Under the pieces are notes generated by a model. The model saw only the letters and a program-made list of their open reading frames with translations, was not told the origin of the DNA and searched no databases. From positions 34,162,001-34,226,000 of the forward strand of contig CM114271.1 in assembly GCA_050084515.1 (NCBI GenBank): 64,000 nucleotides of DNA, written 5' to 3'. The position numbers and the translations under genes are program-made. How positions within the stretch are numbered: position 1 is the first letter of the stretch; every line of letters starts with the position of its first letter. This stretch comes from Blasia pusilla. Its lineage: Eukaryota; Marchantiophyta; Marchantiopsida; Blasiales. Below are positions 47,001-59,600 of this stretch, piece after piece.

Positions 47001-48171
47001 CTCCCCCTGCACAGAAGCCTCTGCCACTACCCTGTGGAGAACACAATGACTCCATCTTCAAAACCCTAATTTCCTCCGACACAAATCTTATTGTTACTCT
47101 TTTTCAAGTCATTCTTTTCCAAGATCCTCCATCAGAGACCACAACATAAGCTGCCCTTCCAATTATTTACAGTCCTCTTTAGTTTTCAAAATAATGCGCA
47201 CCTCCAGACACTTCTGACACTGTTTAAAACCAAAACCAAAATAAAAGGCAGCTGGGAGCGTACTTTGAGTATCACCAAATGCACATACGGGTCTTTCTCC
47301 CACCTTTCATACAGATCCCTTAAATCACAAACCTGAACACAGTCGAAGGCAACCAATATTGGGCTGTTATTTGGCAAGTCTCATTAATGAAAGTTCGAAA
47401 GCAATATGCTTGACAAGGCCATAGTGCGTCAACTAGCTCCATAACTGAGGCATCCTGGTAGAACATCCATCCTGTGCAAGTTCTGGGAACTAGGGGCATA
47501 TGTTTGAATTAGTCGAAGATGATCACAAAGTTCGGAGCAAAACACGTAATAAAGATTTTGAGCGATGCTGACATACCATTGGAAGGGAAAGAGCATTCAG
47601 TTTTTTCGGTCGGTTCATGATTGCGATTTTCGTGGCAAATCGTTCCTCCGACAAAATCTGGCATTAAATTTAGTCCAGAAGTTAGAGCCACAAAGTAGCG
47701 CAGCAAATACGATTTTCGTAACAAGTTACGCCGACAACGTCAAGGAACTGTAAAATTCAAACCTTACAGATTCTTGCAGATTCCTGTGAATCGCACAAGA
47801 TCAGGATCGTAACAACCAAATTTTACGCCAATTCGATTGCCACGAAACGAAGCGACAAAAGTTTCTCATTCACGACCACCCATACAAACGCTACGAGCAT
47901 AAATCTCGCGAATCAGCTCTCACATCTTGACGCCTCCCGACCTCTTGAAAGCAGTGGATTGAAACGTGAAAGGCTAATGTATACGCACTTCTCCATCAGA
48001 ACTAGACGACGATGATCCTCCAGACGCCATGGTTGATTGACGAGCTACCACAACATTCGACGTCGGAAAAGAACTGCTGAAAACTGATGAAGCTGCAACC
48101 ACGCCAGGCGCCAGGAGTTTGTTCGCTCTCAGAGCCCTTCCCAACCGCTGCAGTCCAACTTGCTTCAGCAT
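44002..48171 (-). CDS. CHY1: 3-hydroxyisobutyryl-CoA hydrolase (CHY1/HIBCH type), 13 exons
   Basis: Hydrolyses 3-hydroxyisobutyryl-CoA in valine catabolism; the fold is that of enoyl-CoA hydratases. Exons on the minus strand: 48171-47989, 47657-47577, 47332-47264, 47031-46968, 46696-46617, 46340-46257, 45951-45867, 45710-45625, 45450-45329, 45131-45071, 44834-44739, 44456-44313, 44139-44002. All inferred introns are GT...AG, phases match, and the product is 430 residues, close to plant homologues. Landmarks: [14 protein letters not shown] (75-88), [13 protein letters not shown] (114-126), [15 protein letters not shown] (164-178), [15 protein letters not shown] (191-205) with E193 and D201 eight apart like the catalytic pair of human HIBCH, and [14 protein letters not shown] (about 368-381). 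Residues 1-45 ([18 protein letters not shown]...) look like a mitochondrial presequence, and the C-terminus SRL is a peroxisomal PTS1-type signal. An internal Met48 could start a form without the presequence. The exon model is by eye. Confidence 0.93.
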
Positions 48172-49428
48172 CTCTCCTCTTCCCCTCTCGTCCTCTTCTG
48201 CCCTTCCCGTTCTCCTTTCTCGCGCCGAATCCCGATCTCGTCGCCGCTCACCTTCCTAACAGAGGATCCGCGTTTATTAATTCACCTGTTAGTACGTAAG
48301 AAGTTGACTCGTTGAAAGGTGTAGGAGATGGACCTATGCCCTCCGCTCGCGACCAAAGTCCACAGGAGGAGGAAGAGCAGCAGGAGAAGGAGAAGGAGAA
48401 ACAGGTCCAAAGGAAAGGAATCAATCCCAAGATGAGCAGTCCGCTTACGCTTCTCCGAAGAAACTACAAACATGTCATCATCTACGCTAATCCAATCGAA
48501 TCTAATCTAATCGATCGGTTCATCCACTCGCGAACTAACGGCAATAGATCCGGATTCATTTCATCATCCCCCCGCGCTCTACATTAGGGATATTTTAAGA
48601 AGCGCAACGCACCACAAATTTACGCTTCGTGTATCGAGAGAAACGCCTCGAGTTGAAATTTTGCACGTGAAGTGTATGGCGAAAGCGTAATTGGCGCCTG
48701 AAAGCTTTGATGCCTTGGAATTCGCGCACGAGTGTATCGCGTACGGTGAAATCGCCTATGTCCGATTCGCACATTCAAGACTCCTCCATGTATTGCATAC
48801 AAACCTTTCCCCTCAAATGGGAAGAGATTTACATGAGTTGCGAATGGAACTAGTGTGCTCTATAATGTATAGGCTTTACGAAGTAGTTATTTGATAGTTG
48901 GATAAGTAATACGCATTAGTGCCTACTAGTGTAAGCCAAAGAGATGCGAGTTAAATTTTTTTCATATTTAATTTATTGAGAGTTTAAAAGGTGAATTATT
49001 TATTATTTGAAAATTTAAATTTTCATAAGAAGTTTGTTAACAAAATGAAAGGACATTCTCAAATAAAAATATGGTTTTTTCACGTATTTATCATATTATA
49101 ATAAAATTGTTACAATTTTTTTATAATGCACTTATTATTTGAATCTTCTAACATATTTTCTTCGCTTATGAATAGAAGTTAGAAAAATTTAAGCACCCTC
49201 TCCTCTTATTGTAATATAGATGTCCTTCCCCACTTTTATTAAAATTTAAAATTTGGTAACTTTTCTCCTGGAAATTTTCTACCCTTTTTTTAATAAATTT
49301 TTTCATTTAAAGAAATGTATCATCCTTACTCCATAATTCATTGGGAAATGTTTTCCTAACCCCTCATCTCTTTATTTGAAGAAAATCATCCCTTCACCCC
49401 TCTTCCCTTAACTCCCTTCTAACCCAAT

Positions 49429-49780
49429 TAATAGTTTGCCATCTATTCCTCAAATATCAAGTATCTACAATTGGGCTTCCATTTATTAAAAGAAAGAGAA
49501 ATCTCTTCTCATGCACTTTGGAATAATTCTTGTTCCAATTCCTTCAACTTCATTTTGAAGTAGAATAAAATCTTTGCATTGATTGTCATATGTGGAATTG
49601 ATAGTTTGCTCTCTAGTACTCTTATGTTAAATTTCAAGTGTCTACTATTTGACTACTATTTATTTAAAGAAAGAGGAAGATCTTCTCATGCACTTTGAAA
49701 TAATGATCTTCCCAATTCCTTCAGCTTCATTTTGAAGTAAAATAAAATCTTTGTATTTTCATTTGTGGAATCTAGTGTTT
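49429..49780. repeat. Diverged tandem duplication, period about 173 bp
   Basis: Two copies share atagtttgc, tctcatgcactttg and ccttcarcttcattttgaag in the same order, with the second set offset by about 173 bases. Moderate divergence shows the duplication is old. Confidence 0.75.
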
Positions 49781-50647
49781 CTTTTGATGTGAGAATGTAT
49801 AGATGTGTCTACAAGTTATTTTGTGGGAGGAAGATAGACATTATGTGTCCATTTTTCTACCAACTAAAGGATGGAATTGTCATGTGACACTCAACAATTC
49901 CTTCCCGAAATTCTAAGAACACAACTATCTTAATTTAGAGCACTTTGTCACTTAAGGAAATTTCTTGTACTTAAGAGGGCATGAGGATATTGTTTCATTT
50001 CTATGCCTAATTTATACCACTATTGCAAACCATTTCTTCAAGTTTCGACACTATATTGCTCTATTGTGGTATTTTGGATCTTTCAAGTTTTGACATGTGT
50101 CTTTGATTCAATTTTAAAAACACCATATTTACATATTTAAAAGCATAATATATGTTACTTTTCATGCTATTTTATGTACATCATGCTATTTGTAACTATG
50201 CATCACATGAGCATGTTACTAGTATATCTTGGAAATAGGAAAAAGGGTAGGCAAAATCCCATGCAATTGCATGGAGCCTTTAGTAACCCATCCCAATCCC
50301 GTTTGGGAAGGAAAGCCTCATTTATACTATTAAGAAAGGATGGGTTTACCAAATTCTTCCTCGTGAAGTTGACACTTGATATTAAAAAACTCCTCTCATA
50401 TTAATACCTATCACTTTAGTGATTTAAGTTAAGGATAAAGAATAAAGACAAAAGAGAATTAGGTTAAGGGAATGATGGAAACTCCCATGAATAGGGTGAT
50501 GTGGAACCCATAACCATGAAAAAGAAAGTGATTTCAACGTTTGATTCTTCCCTTCCCTTTCCTAAACTCTAAATTACCGGTTTATACCTAGAAGGGACCC
50601 CATATCCAAGACTCTCGGGTGGGAATGGCCAAGTTTGTTTGCATAGT

Positions 50648-50673
50648 GGGCATATAGATGGATCTATATGCCC
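50648..50673. repeat. 26-nt near-perfect palindrome
   Basis: The arms GGGCATATAGAT and ATCTATATGCCC are exact reverse complements around a two-base GG centre. There is no gene alongside to assign a role. Confidence 0.7.
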
Positions 50674-50790
50674 CTCCTCCATCTATATTATTATTGTTTC
50701 TTGATTTGCAAACATTTGCACAAGTGACCAGCAAGAAAATTAAATTTGTGTGCCGGATTATTAGTCCCTTCACGAGTTATTACCTTACTA

Positions 50791-51888
50791 GTACTCATTA
50801 CATTCACGCCGCACTACGCCTCCTTCTTTGAGTTGTCACCTCCATGGGTGTGATCTTCTCGTACTCCATTCTTCGAGTCCTCCTCTTTGGAGTTCCCATC
50901 GAAAATACCAAAGATGTACAACGAATGAATGAAGGATTATTCACTCTATTCCATGTTTGAGAAGAGAAGATTCTTGCATCTTTTGATAACTGTCGGTATG
51001 CGTGACATGTATGAGTAGAGTTCCTGCTGCTCGTCCCTACTCTCTTCGGTATTCTTGTCATTCCCCTCTCGGAGGAAATGGAGATCAGTGGATCAGGCAT
51101 TAGGCAGTGGGCAATAAATTTGTTGTTGCCCTCGTGTTTTCTGTCGACCTTGGTGGACTGGAAGAGTAGGGAGTGAAACTCCAAGAGAGCATGTGCGCAT
51201 GGAGGCGAGTCGTATTGAAGTCCAGCAACGGCAAGAAGGAGGACAAGGACCGGCACAGGAGATCACCCGGCAGCCCACGTACACCGATCGCGACGTTGAA
51301 TTCTCAAGAGACTGCATGTGGAATGCACACATTGAGAAGACCACTGAGTTACGTGAATGAGAAGCAGGTGAAAGGACTGTCGAGTTTCCTACACTGCCGA
51401 GATCTCCCATCGGAAGTAAAGCGAGCGATCATTTGGCATAGCATTCATTCCTCGCTGGAATCTGGTGCGGCAGTGGTTAGGGTGCCAAAACCAAACAAAA
51501 AGGGACAGGCTTTGAAGCTGTGCGCAACTGGAAGCATTTCGGCGTGTGATTTTAGCATCCTCACGGCCATCAATATTCCAAAGTGTTGGTGGGGACGATT
51601 CGGAGCCTAACAAGGCCAGCGAAGCAGGCCAAATCTTGGACTGTAAAGGTTCACGAGATTGTGCAAGCAACCAAGCTCCCTGCAGGGCCTGAAACGTGGG
51701 AGAAAGATGAGAAACCATTTGTGGATGAAACATCTACTACTTGGTCTCCTGCACAAGATTCAGAGCACACAGAACAAGAGCAAGAGCATATGCTGATATT
51801 GCTAAGCTGGTAACGCCAGAATTTTCGAACGCATTCAGCAGCCTAGAGATTGACTGCCCACAGCTGCTACACTGGTAAGTAATGTGTG
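50791..51888. other. Possible unrecognised coding or exon-like stretch
   Basis: Composition rises here. Plus-strand frames at 51173-51610 (145 codons) and 51583-51813 (76 codons, ending EHTEQEQEHMLILLSW) are open. An alternative plus frame from about 51188 to 51360 reads EITRQPTYTDRDVEF. None shows a known family, and overlapping minus-strand frames of similar length exist. These may be exons of an unknown gene, or chance. Confidence 0.2.
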
Positions 51889-52125
51889 TTGGGAATCCAA
51901 ATCAGGTTAAGTAGATGGTGTTGTAAAGAGCTTCCTGGATGACACTTGAAGTTCTGCACCAACACTCTTGTATGGTCAGCACTCACCCTGTTTGAGAGTG
52001 TCTCCCTCCTCTCATATAGTACCTTCTTCACTTCTTCCTCTCTCTACACCCATCCCAGTCTCAAGCACCGTCCAACCAGGGCACGGGATGTATGGTGGCG
52101 AGGCCACGACAGGCACCACTTAATG
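51889..52125 (+). repeat. 237-bp dispersed repeat, copy 1
   Basis: Starts ttgggaatccaaatcagg and ends aggcaccacttaatg. It aligns end to end, without length change, with 60828-61064. The shared core includes gtgtctccctcctctcatat and ctctctctacacccatccca. The left arm of the internal hairpin is degraded in this copy. It lies between the unrecognised exon-like stretch and the PDX2 3' end. It could be a SINE, a TRIM/solo LTR or a MITE; no coding capacity is seen. Confidence 0.8.
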
Positions 52126-52797
52126 TACAGTCTATCTCACTCTATGCACACTCGACGCCACTGTCAGTGATGCAGTCATAGGTTTCACATGAAGACTGGC
52201 TCAGGATTCTATGCTTGCATCTTGCAGTGGGGATGTGAGTGATGGGGCCATGATACACAAGTTTAATTACCGAGAACATTTGCCATCACATTGAATCTCA
52301 TCAAAGCAAGAATGAGCCCACTTCAGGAGGAAAGTGTTCCATTTCTCAACCAAAACGAATGAAATTCGAATATAGGACCTCATAGCCATGAACTCTTCGA
52401 CAAAGCACTTTTTTGGTGACCAAGCTTCCCCCGTTCAGGGTTAGGTCCCGGACCGCTTATAAAGATGTAATGTACACAGTGGGAATCACAAGAAGTGTGA
52501 TTGGCAGTGTAGGAATACCCACGATGGGAAATGGGGAAAAGCAAGAATTCCAGCTTGGCGAGCTAGTTTAGCCTGATCGAGGTTCTGCCACATTTGTGCT
52601 GCAGCCAACCCCTTGGTTTGGAATCATGCTATTGGCCCAACCCCTGAAAATAGCATGTGGAATTTTCAAATTCAGTGCTCCTACCTACACCTACGCCCAT
52701 TTGATCAAACGAATGAATGTTATCTAAGAAGCTCAACATCCAAATGGAGGATGTTGGAAGAATACTTTCTTTGCAGATGATCCCATGAAGCTCCATT
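52126..52797. other. 3' flank of PDX2
   Basis: About 670 bp between the dispersed repeat and the PDX2 stop codon. No ORF with family motifs is visible; it should contain the PDX2 3' UTR and polyadenylation region. Confidence 0.4.
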
Positions 52798-55700
52798 TTA
52801 CTCGAACACCAAAAAGGCCGCGTCCCTGAAGATGGGCAGATCCTTGGCAACCGCAAGAGGCCGAACCAGACTGTCTTCCTCTGCTGTTGTTGTCTTTGTT
52901 TGAGAAGCTGCTTTCTCACTCTTGCATGCCATCTCCAAAAACAAGGTGTGCCTGTTGATTGTGCATACAAACCAGGCAAATGTCATCAGACACTTCCATC
53001 TTTCACAATAAATGCCAGCAAGGGGATGTACACCTTGCAAATATTTTGCAAACCTGATAAAACCAATATAGTTCCACAGCATGTAGCAGCAGAGGATCTG
53101 ATGAACTACCAACGAGTGTCGCCTGTAAGCTCTGGATGGAAAGCCGTAGCAAGAAGGTTGCCCTGCCTTACAGCCACAATAACCCTTTGGCCCTGTTCAA
53201 TAGCCTGCAACAACAAGACGAGCGATAACGATCTGATCAAGTACTGCAATGGCTTAACGAGTACTGATTCCAAGACAACTTTGGGATGTAATCCATGCAT
53301 CTTCTGGAGATCTTCACATGCAGCTCACATGTCTTCCTCACTTTTGTCTAATGTACAATTTAAATTGTTGGTTTGATGAAGTAAGCCAAGTGTTCAATAT
53401 TAGGTCACCAGATATAACAAGAAGCTTGAAGAGTGTGACCATCCAGAGGACAACACTGGCTTATAGAACCCTCTAGTGTATCAAAGGTTCCTTCAGACCA
53501 ATCTTTTTCCCTTTAGCAACAGGGCTGTGCCCAGATCACCAGTGAAAGTTCTACTCCTCCAGATTTGCCCTTCGCCCTTTCGTCTCGAAGGACCAATTTT
53601 CATCGACTAAGGAAGGCGGCCCATTGACCTGTAAGATGGAAGGTGGAGAAGCACTTTACCGGACAGATTTATTAAAAGCGTGTTCTCCTGTGGTGGGATA
53701 ATTGTCTAACGCTGGATAATTTGGATCCTTGCTAGGGGTGCGTTTAGAAAGGTAGCCTATTTGGATGCTGTGTAGAAAACTGCGTCAGTCAAATTTAGGG
53801 ACCGTCCGAATCGACCTTGGGAGGATAGCATCCTGTCAGTCGAGTTCAAGTTAATTGAATTCAATCTTACTATCTGCAAAATTTCCTCTGGAGCAAAAGG
53901 AACGCACTAGCATTCTTGTCTACAGAGTTGACTTGAATCGATAACTGCTGTCAATAAATTTGACGGGAACCGATAGAATTATCGGCCCACTTCGACTTAA
54001 ACCAAACGAATCCTGCTGGTGAAGGGAAGATGCACCCCATTTGCTACACTCCTTGCCGAGCACCGTGACGATGACTCCACTGGTAGACTCACGGTAGGAA
54101 ACTCCAACGAAATTTCCAAATGCCTTAACGGCAGCATGGCGCACTGATCAGAAACCGGGCACGGGGAAGAACCGAGTACTTAAATGTGCTTCCCGAGAGT
54201 GACCGAACGTGCTCACCATCATCTCAGATCCTTCCCAGTGGCTTGATCTGAGATGTTGAGTGAGGAAAACTCCTCGACATTTCGAGCCTTGCACGAGCTG
54301 GCTCGAAATTTAAGGAAGCTTATTTTTTAAGGAAGTATTTTCAGTGGACAACCGTACCTATGACAATCAAACAGCAAATACAGTTTTCTTCATACCCCTT
54401 CTTCGGGAGACGCTGCTGACCGCACCATTATCTCGGCCAAAATTTCTACGGTTGGGCCCGCATCTATGATGGCAGGAGCTCGGATAAATACTGCACGAAA
54501 ATTCTCCGAGCCGCCGTGCGCAGCCAGGACCGGAGGTGCTGGTAGCTCCGTCTCAAAACTGTTCAGCTATTGGACACAGGCAGGAACACGTCTCAAATCA
54601 GTCGCCACTTTCACATTCTCTTCTCCAACCGAGAAGTCTTTAAGATCTGTCTCAAAGGACATCGTACTGTCAGTAACCAGCGCATTCGTCATCGCGAGCT
54701 GAAAGAGATAATGCCTCACAACGACCCTCTGCTACGCGCGCAGACATTTCGAGCCCGACATGTGCAAAATCCAGAAGCACTCACCTGGCTCCCGAAGAAA
54801 TTGCGGTGAACTGTACAATCCAAGCCTCCGAGAAGTGCCTGACCACCGGTCTTTTGACCTATTTGAGCAAATTCCGAGCGTCAGAAATGCGTGGCAGGAT
54901 CCTCCCCATCCTCTCTGAAAAACAGTTGCGAAGCTGCCTAGCACGGAGAAATCAACAAGTCCTCCAAATCCCTCGAAATGTCCCCAGACTTCTAGAGGGG
55001 GGAGAATCCTGATAAGTAACTGGTGGGTCGAGTTATTTTCACTGGTGTCACTTCAACGTTTCCTTCCACAGAGATTCAAAAGCAAGGCTGTCCTCGGCTT
55101 CGCAAGAAGCTCACTCACCCACTGCTTTGTCTGCCAGAAATATGAGACCTGCGCATGTGCCCCATATGGGTTTCCCGCTGGTACCAAATTCCTTAAGAGC
55201 GGGTATCTGCAATCCGAAAGGCTAGGAAGTCAGAGACAACACAAGAAAATGTAATACATTAATGAATTGAAAAGATGTGCCTTCGCAGCCTACGAATTCC
55301 TACAATCATTCACATCACATACCCAGCCTTACACCAATGTACATCTCATTATCCACAGTGTCCATTTCAGAGTCAAGGCAGCATAAACAGAGAAAAATTC
55401 GCTGATACGAAAATGAGCGAAATCAGCTTCGCTTTTTCCATGTCGACATCTCGAAGCTCTTGAGGACTGCCTAAACTCAAATTGCGACCAAAAGCATGTG
55501 CAGAAAACTGATGGGGTCAGGAGATAGGTACACACGAGTTTGTACTGCTCAGCAAGCTTGGCCATCGTGGTGCTCTCCCCACCAGGGATAATAAGGCCGT
55601 TCAAACCCGCGAGCTGCTCGGGCTTCCGCACTTCTACGCCCTCCACTCCGACTTTCTTCAGAGCTGCCAACCAAACGAAAGATTCAAGGATTCAATTAAC

Positions 55701-55938
55701 GAAGATTCACACGGCTACTTCTGCGTCCAATGTAGACCGAGGTGCCCAATCCACGAACGACACCAAGTCAGAGAAATCGCTTTCTCGCAGCAAGCTGGGA
55801 GAACAAAAGTGCCCGCAGAATTCTCTAATCCACCACTTGGGGCGAATTGCAAGCGCGAGCCCATGAGAGATACGCCACTCACTCACCAGCAATGTGTTCT
55901 TTGAAGGAGCCCTGCAACGCCAACACACCAACCGCCAT
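52798..55938 (-). CDS. PDX2: PDX2, glutaminase subunit of pyridoxal 5'-phosphate synthase, 7 exons
   Basis: Class I glutamine amidotransferase that frees ammonia from glutamine and passes it to PDX1 to make pyridoxal 5'-phosphate (vitamin B6), usually in the cytosol. Minus-strand exons: 55938-55887, 55663-55536, 55206-55119, 54858-54785, 54566-54396, 53204-53110, 52951-52798. Introns are all GT...AG and phases match; the product is 253 residues, against about 255 in Arabidopsis from memory. Landmarks: [17 protein letters not shown] (1-17), [18 protein letters not shown] (41-58), [19 protein letters not shown] with nucleophile Cys78, [15 protein letters not shown] (about 100-114), [16 protein letters not shown] (about 139-154), and [22 protein letters not shown] with His194 and Glu196 completing the triad. 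The C-terminal extension ends with a DLPIF motif as in plant PDX2. The fifth intron is long (1191 bp); the others are 158-329 bp. No upstream ATG in this frame extends the strongly conserved N-terminus. Confidence 0.95.
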
Positions 55939-56620
55939 CGCTCCAATTCCACCCACCCTCCCCAACCTCCACTGGATTTGCGAGCGGCGACGCTGATCAC
56001 CGCCTTCTCTCTCCCCACCCCCCACGCCTCTACCAGAGCTCCACCGCTCCGGTAACTGTTACTTCTCCACCGGACGCGAACCTTCCTCAATCCTCCTCCT
56101 CCTCCTCACTTCTGCCCCTTCTCCTTCCTGGGGCCCTCTCTCACTGTTCTCCAGCGCTTCACGCAACCTCTGCTCCGCTCCCTCAGTGATTCCTTCTCCT
56201 TCTCTCTCTCTCTCTCTCTCTCTCTCTACCCTTCCCTTCCCTGACTCCTCCCTCTCCTCGACTCTCCGTTCGCGATCGGGAGTCGCTCTGCTGCCTCTGC
56301 AAGGCGAACCCAAACCCGGAGGGTTTGGGGTTTTAGTTCTCGCTCTTGAACTCCGGAAGATGCACGGATCCGGCTTCGTTCCGGTCGTCACGGACCCGTA
56401 GCTGCGCCGTCGTGATGGGTGGCCCGGGCCAGCGACTGTGGTAGGCACGCGGTTGACGGGTGGTGCAGAGTCCCGAGCTACAATAACGGCCGGGAATACA
56501 ATGCACCAGAGAGTGGGGGGCATATCGAGCTAGATGCCGGCTCCTCGGACATTGGAGCCCCTCTGGTAATGTCACTGTAACAAGACCGCGTACTCTGTAC
56601 AATATGTATGTGCTCTCCAT
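55939..56620 (-). promoter_or_regulatory. PDX2 5' flank with (GA)n tract
   Basis: GC-rich sequence upstream of the PDX2 start, containing a (CT)n run at 56199-56227 that reads as (GA)n on the gene's strand. GA-rich tracts near plant starts are bound by BBR/BPC factors; that role is inference here. An overlapping minus-strand ORF (56059-56523) is low-complexity Glu/Arg-rich translation of the GA tract and is not taken as a gene. Confidence 0.4.
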
Positions 56621-59600
56621 TGCTCCACGTCATTGTATCTACCACTTAATTCCAAATTAATTAGAATATATATAGGATGTGAATGATTTTTTTTCTATTA
56701 ATTCTAATAGAAGCAATGCATTCTTTTAAAAAATTCAACTTTACATGCGTATCTATTTTTTAATTTATTTTCATCTCTTCAGTGGAATATTCCATCCCAT
56801 CTATTCAATTCGATGAATAAATTATTTTCATCTTTCAACCCTGATCGTAGAAAAAATAAACTTCCACCCTTTTAATTTCTTATGTCAACTTAAATGAGTC
56901 TCTTCAACCTAAACAAGTTGGTTTCCCTTAATTGGTTTTTGAATTTCCAAAGAGTAAACCTTTTTTAATTGAACTACCATTTTTAATATCCCGTGCCATG
57001 CAAGAGATTAAAATGATGGGTAATTTTGAATTACCCATCATTACTTGTCATTGTTGTGTAATCGAATGATTTAACTTCTTAATTTAATTTCGAGCAGGAC
57101 CTTATTAGTTGAGAGAGAGAGAGAGAGAGAGAGCCTATTGGCTAAAAGGGACGCAAGATCAGAGATGTTCTAAAATCAAGAAAGGGGTTCTTCAATAATC
57201 AAATAGATTTAAGATTCCCCATAATTCTCCATTCTATATATATATATATATACTAGTTCATGCATGTACGATGCACGGATTAAAAATAATGGATAATTTT
57301 GATTTACCATCCATAATGTACAATTGAATTCGAATTATCTTGTTTTCTTAGACAATCTTATTGGCTAGAAAGGTCATGTGTCAAGATAGTAGAGGCCCGT
57401 GACATGCACGGGTTTAAATCAACTCCTAAGATGCTAATTAGTTCTCAAAATTCTTGATTCTTGATTCCCCAAAATCCCCCAATCTACTTGATTTTAAATA
57501 GGAAAAACCGTCTCCTCTTCCTTCTTAAGTCCTTTCCTAGTGACTTACATTTCTTCTAGTTATATATGGATTTGCCTATAGAAGCATTATTTTATAAAAT
57601 CTCAAATAAATTGCGTGAGTAACTTTCGTTAAAAATGTTTCCTATTTTTTTAAAACATTATTTATTTTTCCCAAAAAAAATCTATTGAATCAGTTAGATA
57701 GATTTTCATTGTGATTTTGTCTTGTGTGATAGATCTTTTAAAAGATACATCAACAAAAGTTTTTCATATGCGAATATACAATGCCTATGGTACAAACTAA
57801 AACTAATTCTTTTTTATTGGATAGAGAGATTCACATCATCCATGACTTGGGCAAATCAAGAGAGATTCCTGCTTGATAGTACAAATGAATAGACTACAAA
57901 ATCTTTTTGTATTTTGCATGTGGAGGCCCCATCATGGAATCCACGTTTTTTGTACATGAAAGAAGTTAAGTGATCTAAACTAACTTGCCAACTTTTGGGG
58001 ATGAGAGTTTGTCTCAACCTAATCCTTGTCAATTAAGAAATCCTCCAATAGAAAAGATTGCCTTACGTGGGTAAAGAAGATAGAAAAAAGAAGGGTTTGA
58101 ACAAATTTAGTAGCATATGCTACATGGGCCTTTTCTTGTTCTTTTTCAACACATGGTCTAATTGGATAATAGATGCATGTATGTCAATTTCACCTCCCTA
58201 TATGGTAGTATTTTGTTATAAATTATTTTACTTCTAGAATTATTCAATTACTTAAACTATTCATTTTCTAAACCTCATAGTGCATATAATTTTAACGCAT
58301 TCAAAATATCTATCTTATAAAAAGGAATTTCTCAATCCATGTGATTTCAAAAAGAATTTGAACTTTGGCGTAAATAAATGCTATTTAAAGTTATTTTATG
58401 CTCCTTCTCATGTTTTTGAAATTAAAAATATGTATTTGAATTTTATTTTTTTAATCTCTATGTGACTATTGATACAACTAATCCTTTTATAGATGTAATA
58501 AATGAATATTTTATATATTTTTAAATCTTAATCTAAAATGAGGTTGTCTAGTAAATGTGTGATGAGCCATTATTTTTGGGTCCACTTGTGTTCTCATTTA
58601 TAATATTAAGACTATAGGGATTTCATGATAATGACGAGTAATAATTTTCCCAATGGGATTCAGCTTTCCATTTTAGAAAAAAAAACGATTCTTTTTTCCT
58701 AACATACTCTTTTCCTAACTCACTAACATACTCAACTTCCTTCCAACCATGATTCCATTGATTTGGAAATATAGTGACTCTTTCATTACCCTTTTTTTTC
58801 TTTCATTACTTTCCATGGTAACGAACTATACCATTATTGGTGTTAGGCCCCTTGGCTTCATATAGCAATTCTTAACACATGAAGTTCCCTTATGTGAATT
58901 TGAGATCGCATTTTTACAAAATAAACTAGTATGCGGGCCTTTGATAAATAGGGTGGGAGAAAAAAAAAAATTAGTTCGTAGTAGGAGGGAGAGGCACCAC
59001 AAGTTTGTATACCATGAGAGGAGAGAATACAAGGGAGGGGCACCACTAGTTTGTATGCCAGGTATATACAGGAGAGAATAGCCTTAAGGAGAGGAGAGAA
59101 TATGAGGGAGGGGAAGTTTTCGCAAGAGAGAGAAAATATCCGATAAAAAAACCACCAAGAGTGTGTGTATGAGGTCTATACACCATCACGGGAGAAAATA
59201 CTTGACTAAGAAAGAATAGGAGAGAATACGAGGGAGGGGAAGTTTTGGCAAGAGAGAGAAAATGCCCGATATACAAACCACCACTAGTGTGTATACGAGG
59301 TATAACCATATAACCATCATGGGAGAGAATACCAGATCGAGAAAGAATAGGACGGATGGGACGGAATTAGTAGGAGGTTGTCACGTGCTATGTGTTAAAG
59401 TCACACGAATATCATTAATCATACAAAATTAGCTCACACACATTTGCTACATGGATCCATGGTGGGCAGAAATGTAAAACTTTCATCCACGGTAGACAAC
59501 ATTCACACAAATCAAAGTAGCTTGCCCAGCCTAGATGCAAAGCAAAGCATACATGAGGGAGGCTGTAATCATTAAATGGAGCCAATTTTAGTAACATGAG

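Larger units (their letters stand above)
48172..50790. other. Upstream region of the hydrolase gene and AT-rich DNA
   Basis: The first 400 bp upstream of the hydrolase ATG are moderately GC-rich and should hold its promoter; no clear TATA box was found. From 48900 the sequence is strongly AT-rich. A diverged tandem duplication lies at 49429-49780, and a 26-nt palindrome at 50648-50673. No gene is supported. Confidence 0.5.

Noticed and set aside
56059-56523. 154-codon Glu/Arg-rich minus ORF upstream of PDX2
   Set aside because: It is mostly the translation of a (GA)n tract in the PDX2 5' flank.
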